This document shows positions 1 to 8,595 of a stretch of 64,000 bases of DNA, piece by piece. The notes beneath the pieces were generated by a model. That model was not told where the DNA came from and did no database searches. It was given only the letters and a program-made list of their open reading frames with translations. Each line of letters begins with the position of its first letter. The stretch's first letter is position 1. The position numbers and the translations under genes were made by a program. Location: contig JAILLF010000044.1 in NCBI GenBank assembly GCA_024693365.1, forward strand, positions 1-64,000, in the 5' to 3' direction. Source of the DNA: Acetatifactor sp. (GTDB lineage: Bacteria > Bacillota > Clostridia > Lachnospirales > Lachnospiraceae).

Positions 1-204
1 TTTGAAGAGCTTTCGAAGAACAAGACTCTTATCATGATAGCGCACAGACTCAGCACCGTTATGAATGCGGACAGGATATTCGTTATGGATGACGGAAGGT
101 GTATCGAATCCGGAAACCACGAAGAACTGATGCGTAAAGACGGCTTGTATAAGCGCATGTTTGACGAGTATACCAGATCGATCGAGTGGAAGGTAGGTGC
201 ATGA
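1..204 (+). CDS. ABC transporter ATP-binding protein, C-terminal fragment (5' end outside window)
   Basis: The reading frame is open from base 1 and ends at TGA 202-204, giving about 67 residues of an ABC ATPase C-terminus. Visible are the H-loop histidine in 'LIMIAHRLSTV', then 'ADRIFVMDDGRCIESGNHEELM' type strands and the final helix that closes this fold. The gene overlaps the next one by an ATGA, which indicates translational coupling. Because the next gene is a complete fused permease/ATPase, this is most likely the other half of a heterodimeric exporter. The substrate cannot be judged from the fragment. Confidence 0.9.
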   Translation, partial: FEELSKNKTLIMIAHRLSTVMNADRIFVMDDGRCIESGNHEELMRKDGLYKRMFDEYTRSIEWKVGA

Positions 205-1940
205 AGATGATAGAGAGATTACAGCATAAATACGCTCTTTCAAGGCAAGGAGCGGTGGATATGATCAAGGCCTGCGTAAGTGTCACCGTCACGAATATTA
301 TTCTTATGATGACGGCAGGCATCTTGTATACGCTCATAAAGGATCTCCTGGAAAACAATCTGAGCAGTGACAGAATACCGTTTTACGTTACAGGTTCCGT
401 GATAGTGCTGGCGCTTGTCTTTCTCACGAACTTTATCCAATACAATGCAACGTTTCTGACTACTTACAGGGAGAGCGGAGTCAGAAGAACGACGATAGCG
501 GAAAAGCTGAGAAAACTTCCTCTCTCCTACTTTGGTAAGAAGAACGTCGCAGATCTTACCACCAATATCATGGGAGACTGTGCCATGATCGAAACGGCAT
601 CAAGCCACTGGATCCCGGAACTGATCGGTGCGGTGATATCCGTGGGCATCGTGGGTATCAGCCTGTTTTTCTTCTTTGACTGGAGAATGGTACTTGCAAG
701 CTTCTGGGTGATTCCGGTTGCATTTATCATTGTAACCACCTGTGCCGGAGCGGAAAAAAGAGCGGCACGAAAGAATCAGGCAGTGAAGCTTGAAATGGCG
801 GACGGAGTGCAGGAATGCCTGGAATCCATCAGAGATTTAAGAGCCAACAATGCACAGGACAGATATATGGAGGAGCTTGACGGTAAGATCAAAAAGGTTG
901 AGAAATTTGCTCTGTTTACGGAATTAAAAATGGCCGTGTACGTGAACTCTGCAGCAATCATCCTAAAGCTTGGCATAGGGACAACGGCGGTAGTGGGCGG
1001 AACGCTTTTTGCAAACGGCACCATAGATCTGCTTACCTTCTTTATGTTTCTTATGCTTGTATCAAGACTGTACGCTCCCATGGAGATTTCCCTACAGAAC
1101 TTTGCTGCGATCATAGCTACCGGCATACAGTGCGAACGTCTGGATGAAGTGCTTTCGCATAAGGTCCAGACAGGTTCTGAAGAAATGAAGAATGACGGTT
1201 ATGATATCGTTTTTGAGCACGTTGGATTCAAGTATGATGACAATACGGACGTGCTTAAGGACGTCACCTTTACTGCGAAGCAGGGGCAGGTAACGGCACT
1301 TATCGGCCCTTCGGGCGGAGGAAAGACTACCATATCAAGACTGGCGGCGAGATTCTGGGACGTAAGCAGCGGGAAGATCACGCTCGGAGGGGAAGACATA
1401 TCCAAAGTGGATCCGGAAACGTTGCTTTCCAAGTATTCCATCGTATTTCAGGACGTAACGCTGTTTAACAATTCCGTCATGGAAAACATCAGGATCGGTA
1501 AGAACGGAGCAACGGATGAAGAGGTCATGGAGGCTGCAAGGCTTGCAAATTGTGATGAATTTGTAAAGCTTCTTCCGGATCAGTACAACACAAACATAGG
1601 AGAGAACGGAAACGAGCTGTCCGGTGGAGAAAGACAGAGAATCTCTATTGCGAGAGCCTTTCTAAAGGATGCACCGGTGATCCTACTGGATGAAGCAACG
1701 GCTTCCCTTGATGCGGAAAACGAGACGATGATTCAACAGGCGCTGTCCAGACTAATTAGAAACAAGACGGTCTTGATCATTGCTCATCGCATGAGAACCA
1801 TTGCAAATGCAGATCACGTTGTTGTGCTTAAGGATGGGGTGGTTGCCGAACAGGGCAGTCCTGAATTTCTGTCAGGATATGACAGCATCTATAAGCGCAT
1901 GACGGCGCAGCAGCTTATATCACAAAATTGGAAAATGTAA
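201..1940 (+). CDS. ABC transporter, fused membrane and ATPase domains (exporter half)
   Basis: A 579-residue half-transporter of the type-IV exporter fold. About 320 residues of transmembrane domain with roughly six hydrophobic spans are followed by an ATPase with Walker A GPSGGGKTT near residue 369, signature LSGGERQ near 473, Walker B ILLDEA near 494 and an H-loop 'IIAHRM'. ATG 201 is preferred over GTG 186 because it overlaps the upstream stop as ATGA and has GGAAGG 5' of it. It probably pairs with the truncated gene at 1-204. The family includes peptide, lipid, drug and siderophore-type exporters or importers; the substrate is unknown. The TetR gene downstream and a second similar pair at 4491-8022 suggest one regulated group. 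Confidence 0.92.
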   Translation: MKMIERLQHKYALSRQGAVDMIKACVSVTVTNIILMMTAGILYTLIKDLLENNLSSDRIPFYVTGSVIVLALVFLTNFIQYNATFLTTYRESGVRRTTIAEKLRKLPLSYFGKKNVADLTTNIMGDCAMIETASSHWIPELIGAVISVGIVGISLFFFFDWRMVLASFWVIPVAFIIVTTCAGAEKRAARKNQAVKLEMADGVQECLESIRDLRANNAQDRYMEELDGKIKKVEKFALFTELKMAVYVNSAAIILKLGIGTTAVVGGTLFANGTIDLLTFFMFLMLVSRLYAPMEISLQNFAAIIATGIQCERLDEVLSHKVQTGSEEMKNDGYDIVFEHVGFKYDDNTDVLKDVTFTAKQGQVTALIGPSGGGKTTISRLAARFWDVSSGKITLGGEDISKVDPETLLSKYSIVFQDVTLFNNSVMENIRIGKNGATDEEVMEAARLANCDEFVKLLPDQYNTNIGENGNELSGGERQRISIARAFLKDAPVILLDEATASLDAENETMIQQALSRLIRNKTVLIIAHRMRTIANADHVVVLKDGVVAEQGSPEFLSGYDSIYKRMTAQQLISQNWKM

Positions 1941-2017
1941 TTTGCCGTGACGGACTTGATACCGATTATGACGGTATTGCCTGGCTGATTATTTAATAAA
2001 ACGTAATCATAAAGAAC

Positions 2018-2074
2018 TTGACAAAAATAAGAGAACATTGTACTCTGAAGGAAAAATAGAGAACATTGTTCTTT
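2018..2074 (+). promoter_or_regulatory. Promoter with two TetR-type palindromic operators
   Basis: TTGACA at 2018-2023 and TACTCT at 2041-2046 are separated by 17 bp. A palindrome AGAGAACATTGTACTCT (2030-2046) covers the spacer and -10, and a second copy AGAGAACATTGTTCTTT lies at 2058-2074. The same promoter-operator arrangement recurs at 4401-4456. The likely binder is the TetR protein encoded at 2093, acting as autorepressor; that assignment is inference. Confidence 0.75.
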
Positions 2075-2092
2075 TATTGATTGGAGGCACAA

Positions 2093-2707
2093 ATGTCGAG
2101 GGATAAAACGGAAAGCCACGCCAGGATTGTAGACGCGGCAAGAAAAGAATTTTTGGAATATGGCTACAATGATGCGTCCTTAAGGCGCATTGCGGAAAAG
2201 GCAAAGATTCAAGTCAGTGGCCTGTATAAGCATTTTGCAAGCAAGGAGGAGATGTATGCGTCCTTGGTTGAGCCTGTAATCAAAGGGTTTTACGAACTCT
2301 ATGAAACAATAGAGGATGAGTGCTTTGAAGGGATTGGGCAGACCGGGGATGACACCGGCATGGATAACGGCTATGAAGCAGTTCGCGTCATGAAATACAT
2401 TTACGATCACATTGATGACATGAATTTACTTATCTTCGGCTCGAAGGGAAGTAAGTATGAAGATTTTGTTCATGAGGTGGCAATGCGTGAGGAAGAAGGA
2501 ACATTGCGATACGTGAAGGCCTTAAAAGAGGCGGGTTATCACGTCAAGAAATTCAACAGGAAGGAATTTCATCTTCTGACTACGTCTTACGTGGAAGCGT
2601 TGTTCCAACCCGTGATACATGGGCTGACAAAAAAAGAGGCTTTGCACTACGCAAAAACGGTAAGTGAATTCTACGGTTCGGCATGGAAAAACTGGCTGGG
2701 AGTCTGA
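2093..2707 (+). CDS. TetR/AcrR family transcriptional regulator
   Basis: A 204-residue regulator with an N-terminal TetR helix-turn-helix ('ARKEFLEYGYNDASLRRIAEKAKIQ...GLYKHFASKEEM') and a divergent ligand-binding helical C-terminus. ATG 2093 is chosen because GGAGG at 2083-2087 sits 5 bp upstream; the TTG at 2081 overlaps that site. The promoter carries two AGAGAAC palindromes that also occur in front of the ABC pair at 4491-8022, so the protein probably represses both itself and those exporters and is released by a ligand they transport. Why a xylose isomerase gene lies between regulator and target is not explained by the sequence. Confidence 0.9.
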   Translation: MSRDKTESHARIVDAARKEFLEYGYNDASLRRIAEKAKIQVSGLYKHFASKEEMYASLVEPVIKGFYELYETIEDECFEGIGQTGDDTGMDNGYEAVRVMKYIYDHIDDMNLLIFGSKGSKYEDFVHEVAMREEEGTLRYVKALKEAGYHVKKFNRKEFHLLTTSYVEALFQPVIHGLTKKEALHYAKTVSEFYGSAWKNWLGV

Positions 2708-2759
2708 GGGGGCAAAAGCTCCATTTAGGTTAGTGAGAAAAAATGCGCTTTTTAACGAC

Positions 2760-2812
2760 TTGAATTCCGCATGAGAAAGAGGTATATTATCTATTGGTTA
2801 GAAGTAACTAAC
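2760..2812 (+). promoter_or_regulatory. xylA promoter with GGTTAG-N6-CTAACC operator
   Basis: TTGAAT (2760-2765), a 17-bp spacer and TATATT (2783-2788) form a promoter. A 6-6-6 inverted repeat GGTTAGAAGTAACTAACC lies at 2795-2812, over the expected transcription start, where a repressor would block transcription. A further GGTTAG half-site is at 2728-2733. The binder is unknown; XylR (ROK) sites also have GTTAG/CTAAC-like arms, but the match is only partial. Confidence 0.6.
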
Positions 2813-2818
2813 CTCCTT

Positions 2819-2902
2819 TAAAAACTCACGTTTGGCCAAGATTTATCGGGGGGAGGGGTACCCTCCGATAATCCGGGGCCGTGGAAGGATTGAGTTTTTT
2901 GG
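2819..2902 (+). promoter_or_regulatory. Structured xylA leader, possible intrinsic attenuator
   Basis: The untranslated leader can fold into one long hairpin. An outer stem pairs AAAAACTCA (about 2819) with TGAGTTTTT (about 2891), followed inward by CACG/CGTG, GGCC/GGCC and TTATCGG/CCGATAA with GAGGG/CCCTC at the tip. The descending arm ends in a run of T, as an intrinsic terminator does, about 60 bp before the xylA start. It is either an attenuator or a strong secondary structure. No known riboswitch class was recognised. Confidence 0.45.
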
Positions 2903-2961
2903 AAACCGTAAAGGCAATATAACCCGAAAAGGGATAGAATATATGCGAGGAGGGCAATAAA

Positions 2962-4287
2962 ATGGGAGAGATTTTCTCGAACGTTCCGGAAATCAAATAT
3001 GAAGGACCGGACAGCAAAAATCCGTTTGCTTTCAAGTATTATGATCCTGAAAGAATCATACTTGGAAAAAAGATGAAGGAACACTTGCCATTTGCCATGG
3101 CATGGTGGCACAATCTTGGAGCGAATGGCGTTGACATGTTTGGACGCGGGACTGCGGACAAGCGATTCGGCGCGGCGCAGGAAGGCACTATGGAACACGC
3201 AAGGGCAAAGGTGGATGCCGGCATCGAATTCATGAAAAAATTGGGCATTGAGTTTTACTGCTTTCATGACGTTGACCTGGTTCCGGAAGCTGACGACATT
3301 AACGAGACCAATGCAAGACTGGATGAGATTACGGATTATATCTTGGAGAAAACAAAGGGAACGAACATTAAGTGCCTGTGGGGAACGGCAAACATGTTCT
3401 CGAATCCGCGATTTATGAATGGCGCCGGCAGCACAAATGACGTCGACGTATATTGCTTCGCGGCGGCACAGGTCAAGAAGGCGATTGAACTGACGGTGAA
3501 GCTCGGCGGCCGCGGATACGTATTCTGGGGAGGCAGGGAAGGCTATGAAACCTTGCTGAATACGGAGGTAAAGCTGGAGCAAGAGAACATTGCAAATCTG
3601 ATGAAAATGGCCAGGGATTATGGACGGAGCATCGGATTCCAGGGAACCTTCCTGATCGAGCCCAAACCTAAGGAGCCGATGAAGCATCAGTATGACTACG
3701 ATGCGGCTACGGCAATCGGTTTCCTTCGCCAGTATGGACTGGATAAAGATTTCAAAATGAACATAGAGGCGAATCACGCAACGCTTGCAGGGCACACCTT
3801 CCAGCACGAACTGCGCATCAGCAGGATCAATGACATGCTTGGCTCCATTGATGCAAACCAGGGCGACGTGATGCTTGGATGGGATACCGACTGCTTCCCA
3901 AGCAATGTCTACGACACAACGCTTGCAATGTATGAAATCGTTAAGAATGGCGGATTGCCTGTTGGCATTAATTTTGATTCCAAGAATCGCAGACCCAGCA
4001 ATACGTACGATGACATGTTCCACGCTTTTATTCTGGGGATGGATTCCTTTGCATTTGGATTATTAAAGGCTGCCGAGATTATTGAGGATGGCAGACTGGA
4101 GGGATTCACAAAGAAGAAGTACGAAAGCTTTGAGACGGAATTGGGACAAAAGATCAGAAAGGGCGAAACGACGTTGGAGGAACTTGCAAAAAGGGCGAGT
4201 GAGATGAAGAACGTCAGAACTCCTTCTTCAGGAAGGCAGGAATATCTGGAGGGCATCTTAAATAACTTGATCTTGTCCGGTAAATGA
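2962..4287 (+). CDS. xylA: Xylose isomerase
   Basis: A 441-residue class II-type D-xylose isomerase, which converts D-xylose to D-xylulose in the cytoplasm using two divalent metal ions. Family signatures are visible: '[20 protein letters not shown]', '[15 protein letters not shown]' with the catalytic His/Asp region, '[12 protein letters not shown]', '[16 protein letters not shown]', '[14 protein letters not shown]', '[14 protein letters not shown]' and '[10 protein letters not shown]'. Length is normal for class II. The start has GAGGAGGG 6 bp upstream. No xylulokinase, XylR or xylose transporter is adjacent; the gene sits alone between a TetR gene and its presumed ABC target, with its own operator and a structured leader. 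Confidence 0.97.
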   Translation: MGEIFSNVPEIKYEGPDSKNPFAFKYYDPERIILGKKMKEHLPFAMAWWHNLGANGVDMFGRGTADKRFGAAQEGTMEHARAKVDAGIEFMKKLGIEFYCFHDVDLVPEADDINETNARLDEITDYILEKTKGTNIKCLWGTANMFSNPRFMNGAGSTNDVDVYCFAAAQVKKAIELTVKLGGRGYVFWGGREGYETLLNTEVKLEQENIANLMKMARDYGRSIGFQGTFLIEPKPKEPMKHQYDYDAATAIGFLRQYGLDKDFKMNIEANHATLAGHTFQHELRISRINDMLGSIDANQGDVMLGWDTDCFPSNVYDTTLAMYEIVKNGGLPVGINFDSKNRRPSNTYDDMFHAFILGMDSFAFGLLKAAEIIEDGRLEGFTKKKYESFETELGQKIRKGETTLEELAKRASEMKNVRTPSSGRQEYLEGILNNLILSGK

Positions 4288-4400
4288 GAGCGAAAAGGGC
4301 TTTGAGGCGGGAATACTACCCGACGTCAGACCCGGAAGGCATGTTTTAGATATACGTAGAAGGACATATTGATAAACTATATCGTTAGCCCACAAAAGCA

Positions 4401-4456
4401 TTGACAATCAATAGAGAACAGCGTACTCTGATTCAGGAAAGAGAACGCTGTTCTCT
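4401..4456 (+). promoter_or_regulatory. Promoter with two TetR-type palindromes ahead of ABC pair
   Basis: TTGACA (4401-4406), a 17-bp spacer and TACTCT (4424-4429). Palindrome AGAGAACAGCGTACTCT at 4413-4429 overlaps the -10, and AGAGAACGCTGTTCTCT at 4440-4456 follows. Geometry and half-sites match those at 2018-2074, with centre spacings of 27 and 28 bp. This is the basis for linking the TetR gene at 2093 to the ABC genes at 4491-8022. Confidence 0.75.
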
Positions 4457-4490
4457 TTTTGCAAAATAAATGGCAGAAAGGATCAAGACA

Positions 4491-6278
4491 ATGAAAAAGG
4501 AACAAAACAGCCGGCAAAATACGGCAACGATGCAGAGTGTTCTAAACAGGAATTCTTTTCACTGGCTTTGGCATTTTACGGAAGGGAAAAGAGGCACCTA
4601 TCTGCTCAGCATTATCCTTGCCTTGCTTGGAGTGGCCTGCATGCTGTTGGTTTACGTCTGTCTTGCGGCACTGATTCGGGAATTGATTGGCGGCAACCGG
4701 GACATGGATTTCTACGTACAAAGAGGAACGCAGATTGGAATCCTTTGGATTCTGAGATATGTCTTTCACGGGCTTTCCACGTATTCGTCCCACAGTGCCA
4801 CGTTTGGATTGATAGGAAACGGGCGAAAACTGATGCTGAAGAAATTGAACACCATGCCTCTCGGAGCGGTGCAGGATCATTCCTCGGGAGAGTATAAAAA
4901 TATCATTTGCGACAGGATCGAACAGGTCGAACCGACGCTTGCGCACGTAACTCCAGAGTTCACGGCAAATATCATAGGCGCCATTGCCATGTTTATTTAC
5001 ATGATGAACATTGACTGGCGCGTAGGCCTGTGGCAGCTGATCTGCATTCCGGCCGGCTTTATCGCCTTTTCGATCATGATGGTTTCAACACCGAAATATT
5101 ATCCTGCGACCATCGAAAAAACAAAAGCGCTGAATGCCGTTGCCGTGGAATACATCGGTGGCATAGAGGTGATTAAGGCCTTTGGACAAAGCAAAACATC
5201 GTATGGGAAATTCGTAAAGGCGGCAAAAGAGGGAGCGGATTGCTTTATCGATTGGATGAAAAAGGAAAACTTCTGGCAGAATTTCGGCATGGCATGTTTT
5301 CCGGCAACGCTCTTGGGGCTCCTTCCCTCCGGCGTCATCTATTGCCTGAATGGCAGCCTTGATCCTGCGAACCTGATCGTGCTCATTATTCTTTCCTTTG
5401 GCACCGTTGCACCGTTGGTGACCGTGTTTACCTACATGGATGACATTTCGAAGGTGGGAGAGATTATCAGCGACATGGCCGACGTAATGGATGAAGCAGA
5501 CCTAAAGCGTCCGGAGACTTCAAGGCAGCTACCGAAGGATCACGGAATCACGCTGAACAACGTACACTTCACGTATAAGGATAAAGAGGTTCTCCATGGC
5601 ATCAGCATGGAGCTAAAGAGCGGTACGGTGAATGCGCTTGTTGGACCTTCGGGGTCTGGAAAGTCCACGATTGCACGATTGATCGCATCCCTGTGGGACG
5701 TGAACGATGGGGAGATCATGATCGGAGGCGTGAACGTCAAGGACATGTCCCTGGAAGAGTATAATCGTCACGTGGCCTATGTTTCCCAAGAGAACTATTT
5801 GTTTGATCAAACGGTCATGGACAACATACGAATGGGCAGGGAAGGCGCGACGGATGAGGAGGTTATTGCGGCTGCTAAGGCTTGCGGCTGTCATGATTTC
5901 ATCATGTCTCTGGAGAAGGGCTATCAAACGATCTGCGGGGGATCGGGCGGACACCTTTCCGGAGGAGAGAGGCAGCGGATTTCCATTGCAAGAGCCATGC
6001 TTAAGGATGCACCCATCGTTATTTTGGATGAGGCGACCAGCTATACGGATCCGGAAAGTGAAGCCGTGATTCAAAGTGCATTGTCGAGACTGACTGCGGG
6101 GAAGACGCTGATCGTAATCGCACACAGGTTGTCAACGATCGCAGATGCGGACAGAATCTTCCTCATTCACGACGGAAAGGTGGAAGCCCAAGGGACGCAG
6201 GAAGAGCTTCTGACCACAAGTCCGCTTTATCGGAGCATGTGGGAGAGTCATGTTTCTGCGCGAAAGGAGGAAGCGTAG
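4491..6278 (+). CDS. ABC transporter, fused membrane and ATPase domains (first of a pair)
   Basis: A 595-residue exporter-type half-transporter. Hydrophobic spans fill the first ~330 residues; the ATPase has Walker A GPSGSGKST near 385, signature LSGGERQ near 489, Walker B 'IVILDEATS' near 509 and H-loop 'VIAHRLST'. ATG 4491 is preferred to ATG 4470 because AGAAAGGA lies 8 bp upstream, while 4470 has no binding site. The downstream gene starts 2 bp after this stop, so the two are cotranscribed and should form a heterodimer. The fold resembles the siderophore-type IrtAB/YbtPQ group as well as drug exporters; sequence alone does not decide. Expression is probably controlled by the TetR palindromes upstream. 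Confidence 0.92.
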   Translation: MKKEQNSRQNTATMQSVLNRNSFHWLWHFTEGKRGTYLLSIILALLGVACMLLVYVCLAALIRELIGGNRDMDFYVQRGTQIGILWILRYVFHGLSTYSSHSATFGLIGNGRKLMLKKLNTMPLGAVQDHSSGEYKNIICDRIEQVEPTLAHVTPEFTANIIGAIAMFIYMMNIDWRVGLWQLICIPAGFIAFSIMMVSTPKYYPATIEKTKALNAVAVEYIGGIEVIKAFGQSKTSYGKFVKAAKEGADCFIDWMKKENFWQNFGMACFPATLLGLLPSGVIYCLNGSLDPANLIVLIILSFGTVAPLVTVFTYMDDISKVGEIISDMADVMDEADLKRPETSRQLPKDHGITLNNVHFTYKDKEVLHGISMELKSGTVNALVGPSGSGKSTIARLIASLWDVNDGEIMIGGVNVKDMSLEEYNRHVAYVSQENYLFDQTVMDNIRMGREGATDEEVIAAAKACGCHDFIMSLEKGYQTICGGSGGHLSGGERQRISIARAMLKDAPIVILDEATSYTDPESEAVIQSALSRLTAGKTLIVIAHRLSTIADADRIFLIHDGKVEAQGTQEELLTTSPLYRSMWESHVSARKEEA

Positions 6279-6279
6279 G

Positions 6280-8022
6280 ATGTACAGAATGTTAAAGAAA
6301 TTCTTTCGATTTTGCGGTGAAACCGAGAGAAAGCAGTTTTCACTTTCCATTTCTCTAAGCGTCTTCAATGCACTGTTTGTCGCCATGAGAATACCGGCAG
6401 TCTATGTTGTGATAAAGGCAATTCTCGAGGGGAATCTTTCCGAGAGAGAGGCTTATGAAGCGATCGGCATTATCATTGCATCCATTTTATTGCAGACGGC
6501 AATCACCATGAAAACAACCATGCTGCAGACGCGGGCAGGCTACAATACCGCATCGCTAAAGCGCATGGAAATCGCGGAGCATTTGCGTTACGTGCCTATG
6601 GGATACTTCAATAATGAGGGACTTGGAAAGGTAACTTCCATTGCGACAAATACGATGGAAAGTTTTTCGGGAATGGCTACGAGGTGCGTCATGATGATCT
6701 CGAAGGGAATCATTACCACTGCGGTAGTCGTGTGCTCCATGTTCTTTTTTGACGTGCGGATCGCGAGCGTGGCATTGATCACAATGGTGATTTATCTCCT
6801 TGGCACGGAACTCATGATCCGAATGGAGAGCTCGGATGCCGATGGATTCACGAAGGCTCAGGACGTCATGGTGGCAAGGATCCTGGAATACGTCAGGGGA
6901 ATCGCGGAGATCCGGAACTTTAATCTCTTTGGGAAAAGTATTACAAACGTGGACGAATCCATAGACCGTTTCGCGAGATACAGTACGGGCATGGAAACCA
7001 CCTACGAAATTATGATGTTTTTTTTGAACGTGTTGAATAAATTGTCGGGCGTAGTCATGACGCTTCTTAGCATCCTGTTTTACTTAAAGGGCTCCATGAG
7101 TCTGGTTTACGCGGTAATGATGATAATCTGCTCCTTTATGATCTTTGAGTCCCTGGATATGGTTGGTGCCTTTAATGGTTTGACTCGTGCCATCGAAAAT
7201 TGCATAGACAAGGCAAACGAAGCGCTCTCGGCACCCACCATGAAGATCGAGGGTGAGGAGCTGTCACCCGGTGAAATGACGCTGGCCATGAAAGAAGTTG
7301 AATTCTCTTATGATGAGAAGAAGATCATTGACAGGGTTTCCTTCGAGATTGCGGAGAAAACGCAGACGGCTTTTGTCGGTCCGTCTGGCAGTGGAAAGAC
7401 AACGCTGACGCAGCTCTTGGCCAGATTCTGGGACGTGGATGCGGGAAGCGTCACTCTTGGCGGCGTGGACGTCAGGAACTACAGCTATGACAGCCTGATG
7501 AAGAATTTTGCCTTTGTATTTCAGAATGTTTATCTGTTTAACGACACGGTTGAAAACAACATCCGGTTTGGCAAGCCAAACGCAAGCAGGGAAGAGGTGA
7601 TGGAGGCAGCGAAGAAGGCATGCTGCCACGATTTTATCATGGAGCTTCCGGATGGTTATGATACCGTGATTGGAGAAGGCGGAGCAACGCTTTCAGGGGG
7701 TGAGAGGCAGCGTATTTCCATTGCAAGAGCCATTATGAAGGATGCACCGGTGATCATTCTTGATGAGGCAACGGCAAACGTGGATCCTGAGAATGAACAA
7801 AAGCTGATGGAAGCGGTAGATGCCCTGACGAAAAATAAGACCATCATTATGATCGCGCACAGATTGAAAACCGTAAGAAATGCAGATCAGATCCTTGTGG
7901 TTGACAAGGGACGGATTGCCGAACGGGGAACGCATGACGAACTGTTGAGAAAGGATGGTATCTATAAGAGCTTTGTTACGGAAAGGAGCAAGGCAGCGAC
8001 GTGGAAGCTCGGAAGAGGATAG
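6280..8022 (+). CDS. ABC transporter, fused membrane and ATPase domains (second of a pair)
   Basis: A 580-residue half-transporter with transmembrane spans in the first ~320 residues, then an ATPase with Walker A GPSGSGKTT near residue 367, signature LSGGERQ near 471, Walker B 'VIILDEATA' near 492 and H-loop 'MIAHRLKT'. ATG 6280 follows AAAGGAGG (6263-6270) by 9 bp and lies just after the preceding stop (6276-6278), so the gene is part of a tightly packed operon with 4491-6278. Both ATPase sites look intact by motif. The pair duplicates the arrangement at 1-1940 and is likely a paralogous exporter under TetR control. Confidence 0.92.
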   Translation: MYRMLKKFFRFCGETERKQFSLSISLSVFNALFVAMRIPAVYVVIKAILEGNLSEREAYEAIGIIIASILLQTAITMKTTMLQTRAGYNTASLKRMEIAEHLRYVPMGYFNNEGLGKVTSIATNTMESFSGMATRCVMMISKGIITTAVVVCSMFFFDVRIASVALITMVIYLLGTELMIRMESSDADGFTKAQDVMVARILEYVRGIAEIRNFNLFGKSITNVDESIDRFARYSTGMETTYEIMMFFLNVLNKLSGVVMTLLSILFYLKGSMSLVYAVMMIICSFMIFESLDMVGAFNGLTRAIENCIDKANEALSAPTMKIEGEELSPGEMTLAMKEVEFSYDEKKIIDRVSFEIAEKTQTAFVGPSGSGKTTLTQLLARFWDVDAGSVTLGGVDVRNYSYDSLMKNFAFVFQNVYLFNDTVENNIRFGKPNASREEVMEAAKKACCHDFIMELPDGYDTVIGEGGATLSGGERQRISIARAIMKDAPVIILDEATANVDPENEQKLMEAVDALTKNKTIIMIAHRLKTVRNADQILVVDKGRIAERGTHDELLRKDGIYKSFVTERSKAATWKLGRG

Positions 8023-8112
8023 ATGAAACCGGTCGAGTTTACGGGAAGCTTCTGTCATGCGGACGGAACCAACGATAAAGTGATCGTGACAAAGGATTCT
8101 CGTTATCGATAA
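8023..8112 (+). CDS. Possible 29-residue ORF after the ABC operon
   Basis: ATG follows the preceding stop directly (TAG then ATG) and GGAAGAGG lies a few bases upstream, so ribosomes could reinitiate. The short product begins MKPVEFTGSF and contains one Cys and one His. I recognise no family. It may be a real small protein, a remnant of a longer gene, or chance. Confidence 0.25.
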   Translation: MKPVEFTGSFCHADGTNDKVIVTKDSRYR

Positions 8113-8137
8113 TATTTCTCGTTAAGAGAGACTCCAA

Positions 8138-8167
8138 TTGACGCGTTTTGTGAGTGGGAAGTACAAT
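8138..8167 (+). promoter_or_regulatory. Promoter for the metal-ATPase operon
   Basis: TTGACG (8138-8143) and TACAAT (8162-8167) are 18 bp apart and precede the small gene at 8227. An alternative TATAAT lies at 8192-8197 with no clear -35. A GTTATCGATAAT near-palindrome occurs just upstream (about 8102-8113). No known metal-regulator box is certain. Confidence 0.4.
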
Positions 8168-8226
8168 TAAATTACCCTTAAGCAGGGAAGTTATAATACA
8201 CGGAGCGAGTTATGGAGGACAAAGAA

Positions 8227-8499
8227 ATGAAGCTTGGAAAATGGGGATTATTTCTTGGTGGAGTTCTGTTTGGTACGGCAGGTATTAAAATCTTGGCAAG
8301 CAAGGATGCGAAGAAGGCTTATACACATGCAACGGCAGCCGTTCTGAGGGCAAAGGACTGCGTGATGGAAGTGGCAACGAACGTTAAGGAGAACTGCGGC
8401 GACATTTATAACGACGCAAAGCAGATCAATGATGGCAGGATCGCGGATGAGGAAGAATGCGTTATTGAAGACGAAGCGGACACCGTTGATACAAAGTAA
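8227..8499 (+). CDS. DUF6110-like small membrane-anchored protein
   Basis: A 90-residue protein with one N-terminal hydrophobic helix ('KWGLFLGGVLFGTAGIKIL'), followed by 'ASKDAKKAYTHATAAVLRAKDCVME' and an acidic tail. I recall the family as DUF6110, which in Firmicutes is typically encoded beside a P-type heavy-metal ATPase, as here. ATG 8227 is preferred because GGAGG (8214-8218) is 8 bp upstream; ATG 8212 is in frame and adds five residues. It may assist the ATPase at the membrane, for instance in metal delivery, but it has one conserved Cys and no CxxC motif, so the role is inferred only from location. Confidence 0.75.
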   Translation: MKLGKWGLFLGGVLFGTAGIKILASKDAKKAYTHATAAVLRAKDCVMEVATNVKENCGDIYNDAKQINDGRIADEEECVIEDEADTVDTK

Positions 8500-8513
8500 A
8501 AGGAAGAAACGTT

Positions 8514-8540
8514 AGGGCTGTCAGTTTGGCAGCCCTTTTC
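8514..8540 (+). terminator. Intrinsic terminator between small gene and P-type ATPase
   Basis: AGGGCTG (8514-8520) and CAGCCCT (8530-8536) form a 7-bp stem with a 9-nt loop followed by TTTTC. It lies between the DUF6110-like gene and the ATPase, so it could reduce downstream expression rather than end the operon. Confidence 0.6.
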
Positions 8541-8595
8541 GAATTTATGCCATGAGAACCTCAAGAAAAATGGCATTTTGGGAAGGTGGATGCTT

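Noticed and set aside
1889..2119. Small minus-strand frames in the 1940-2093 gap
   Set aside because: They cross the TetR promoter and operators and have no initiation signals.
2818..4023. 401-residue open frame on the minus strand opposite xylA
   Set aside because: It is the shadow of a highly conserved gene with biased codons; the protein looks like no family and has no ribosome binding site.
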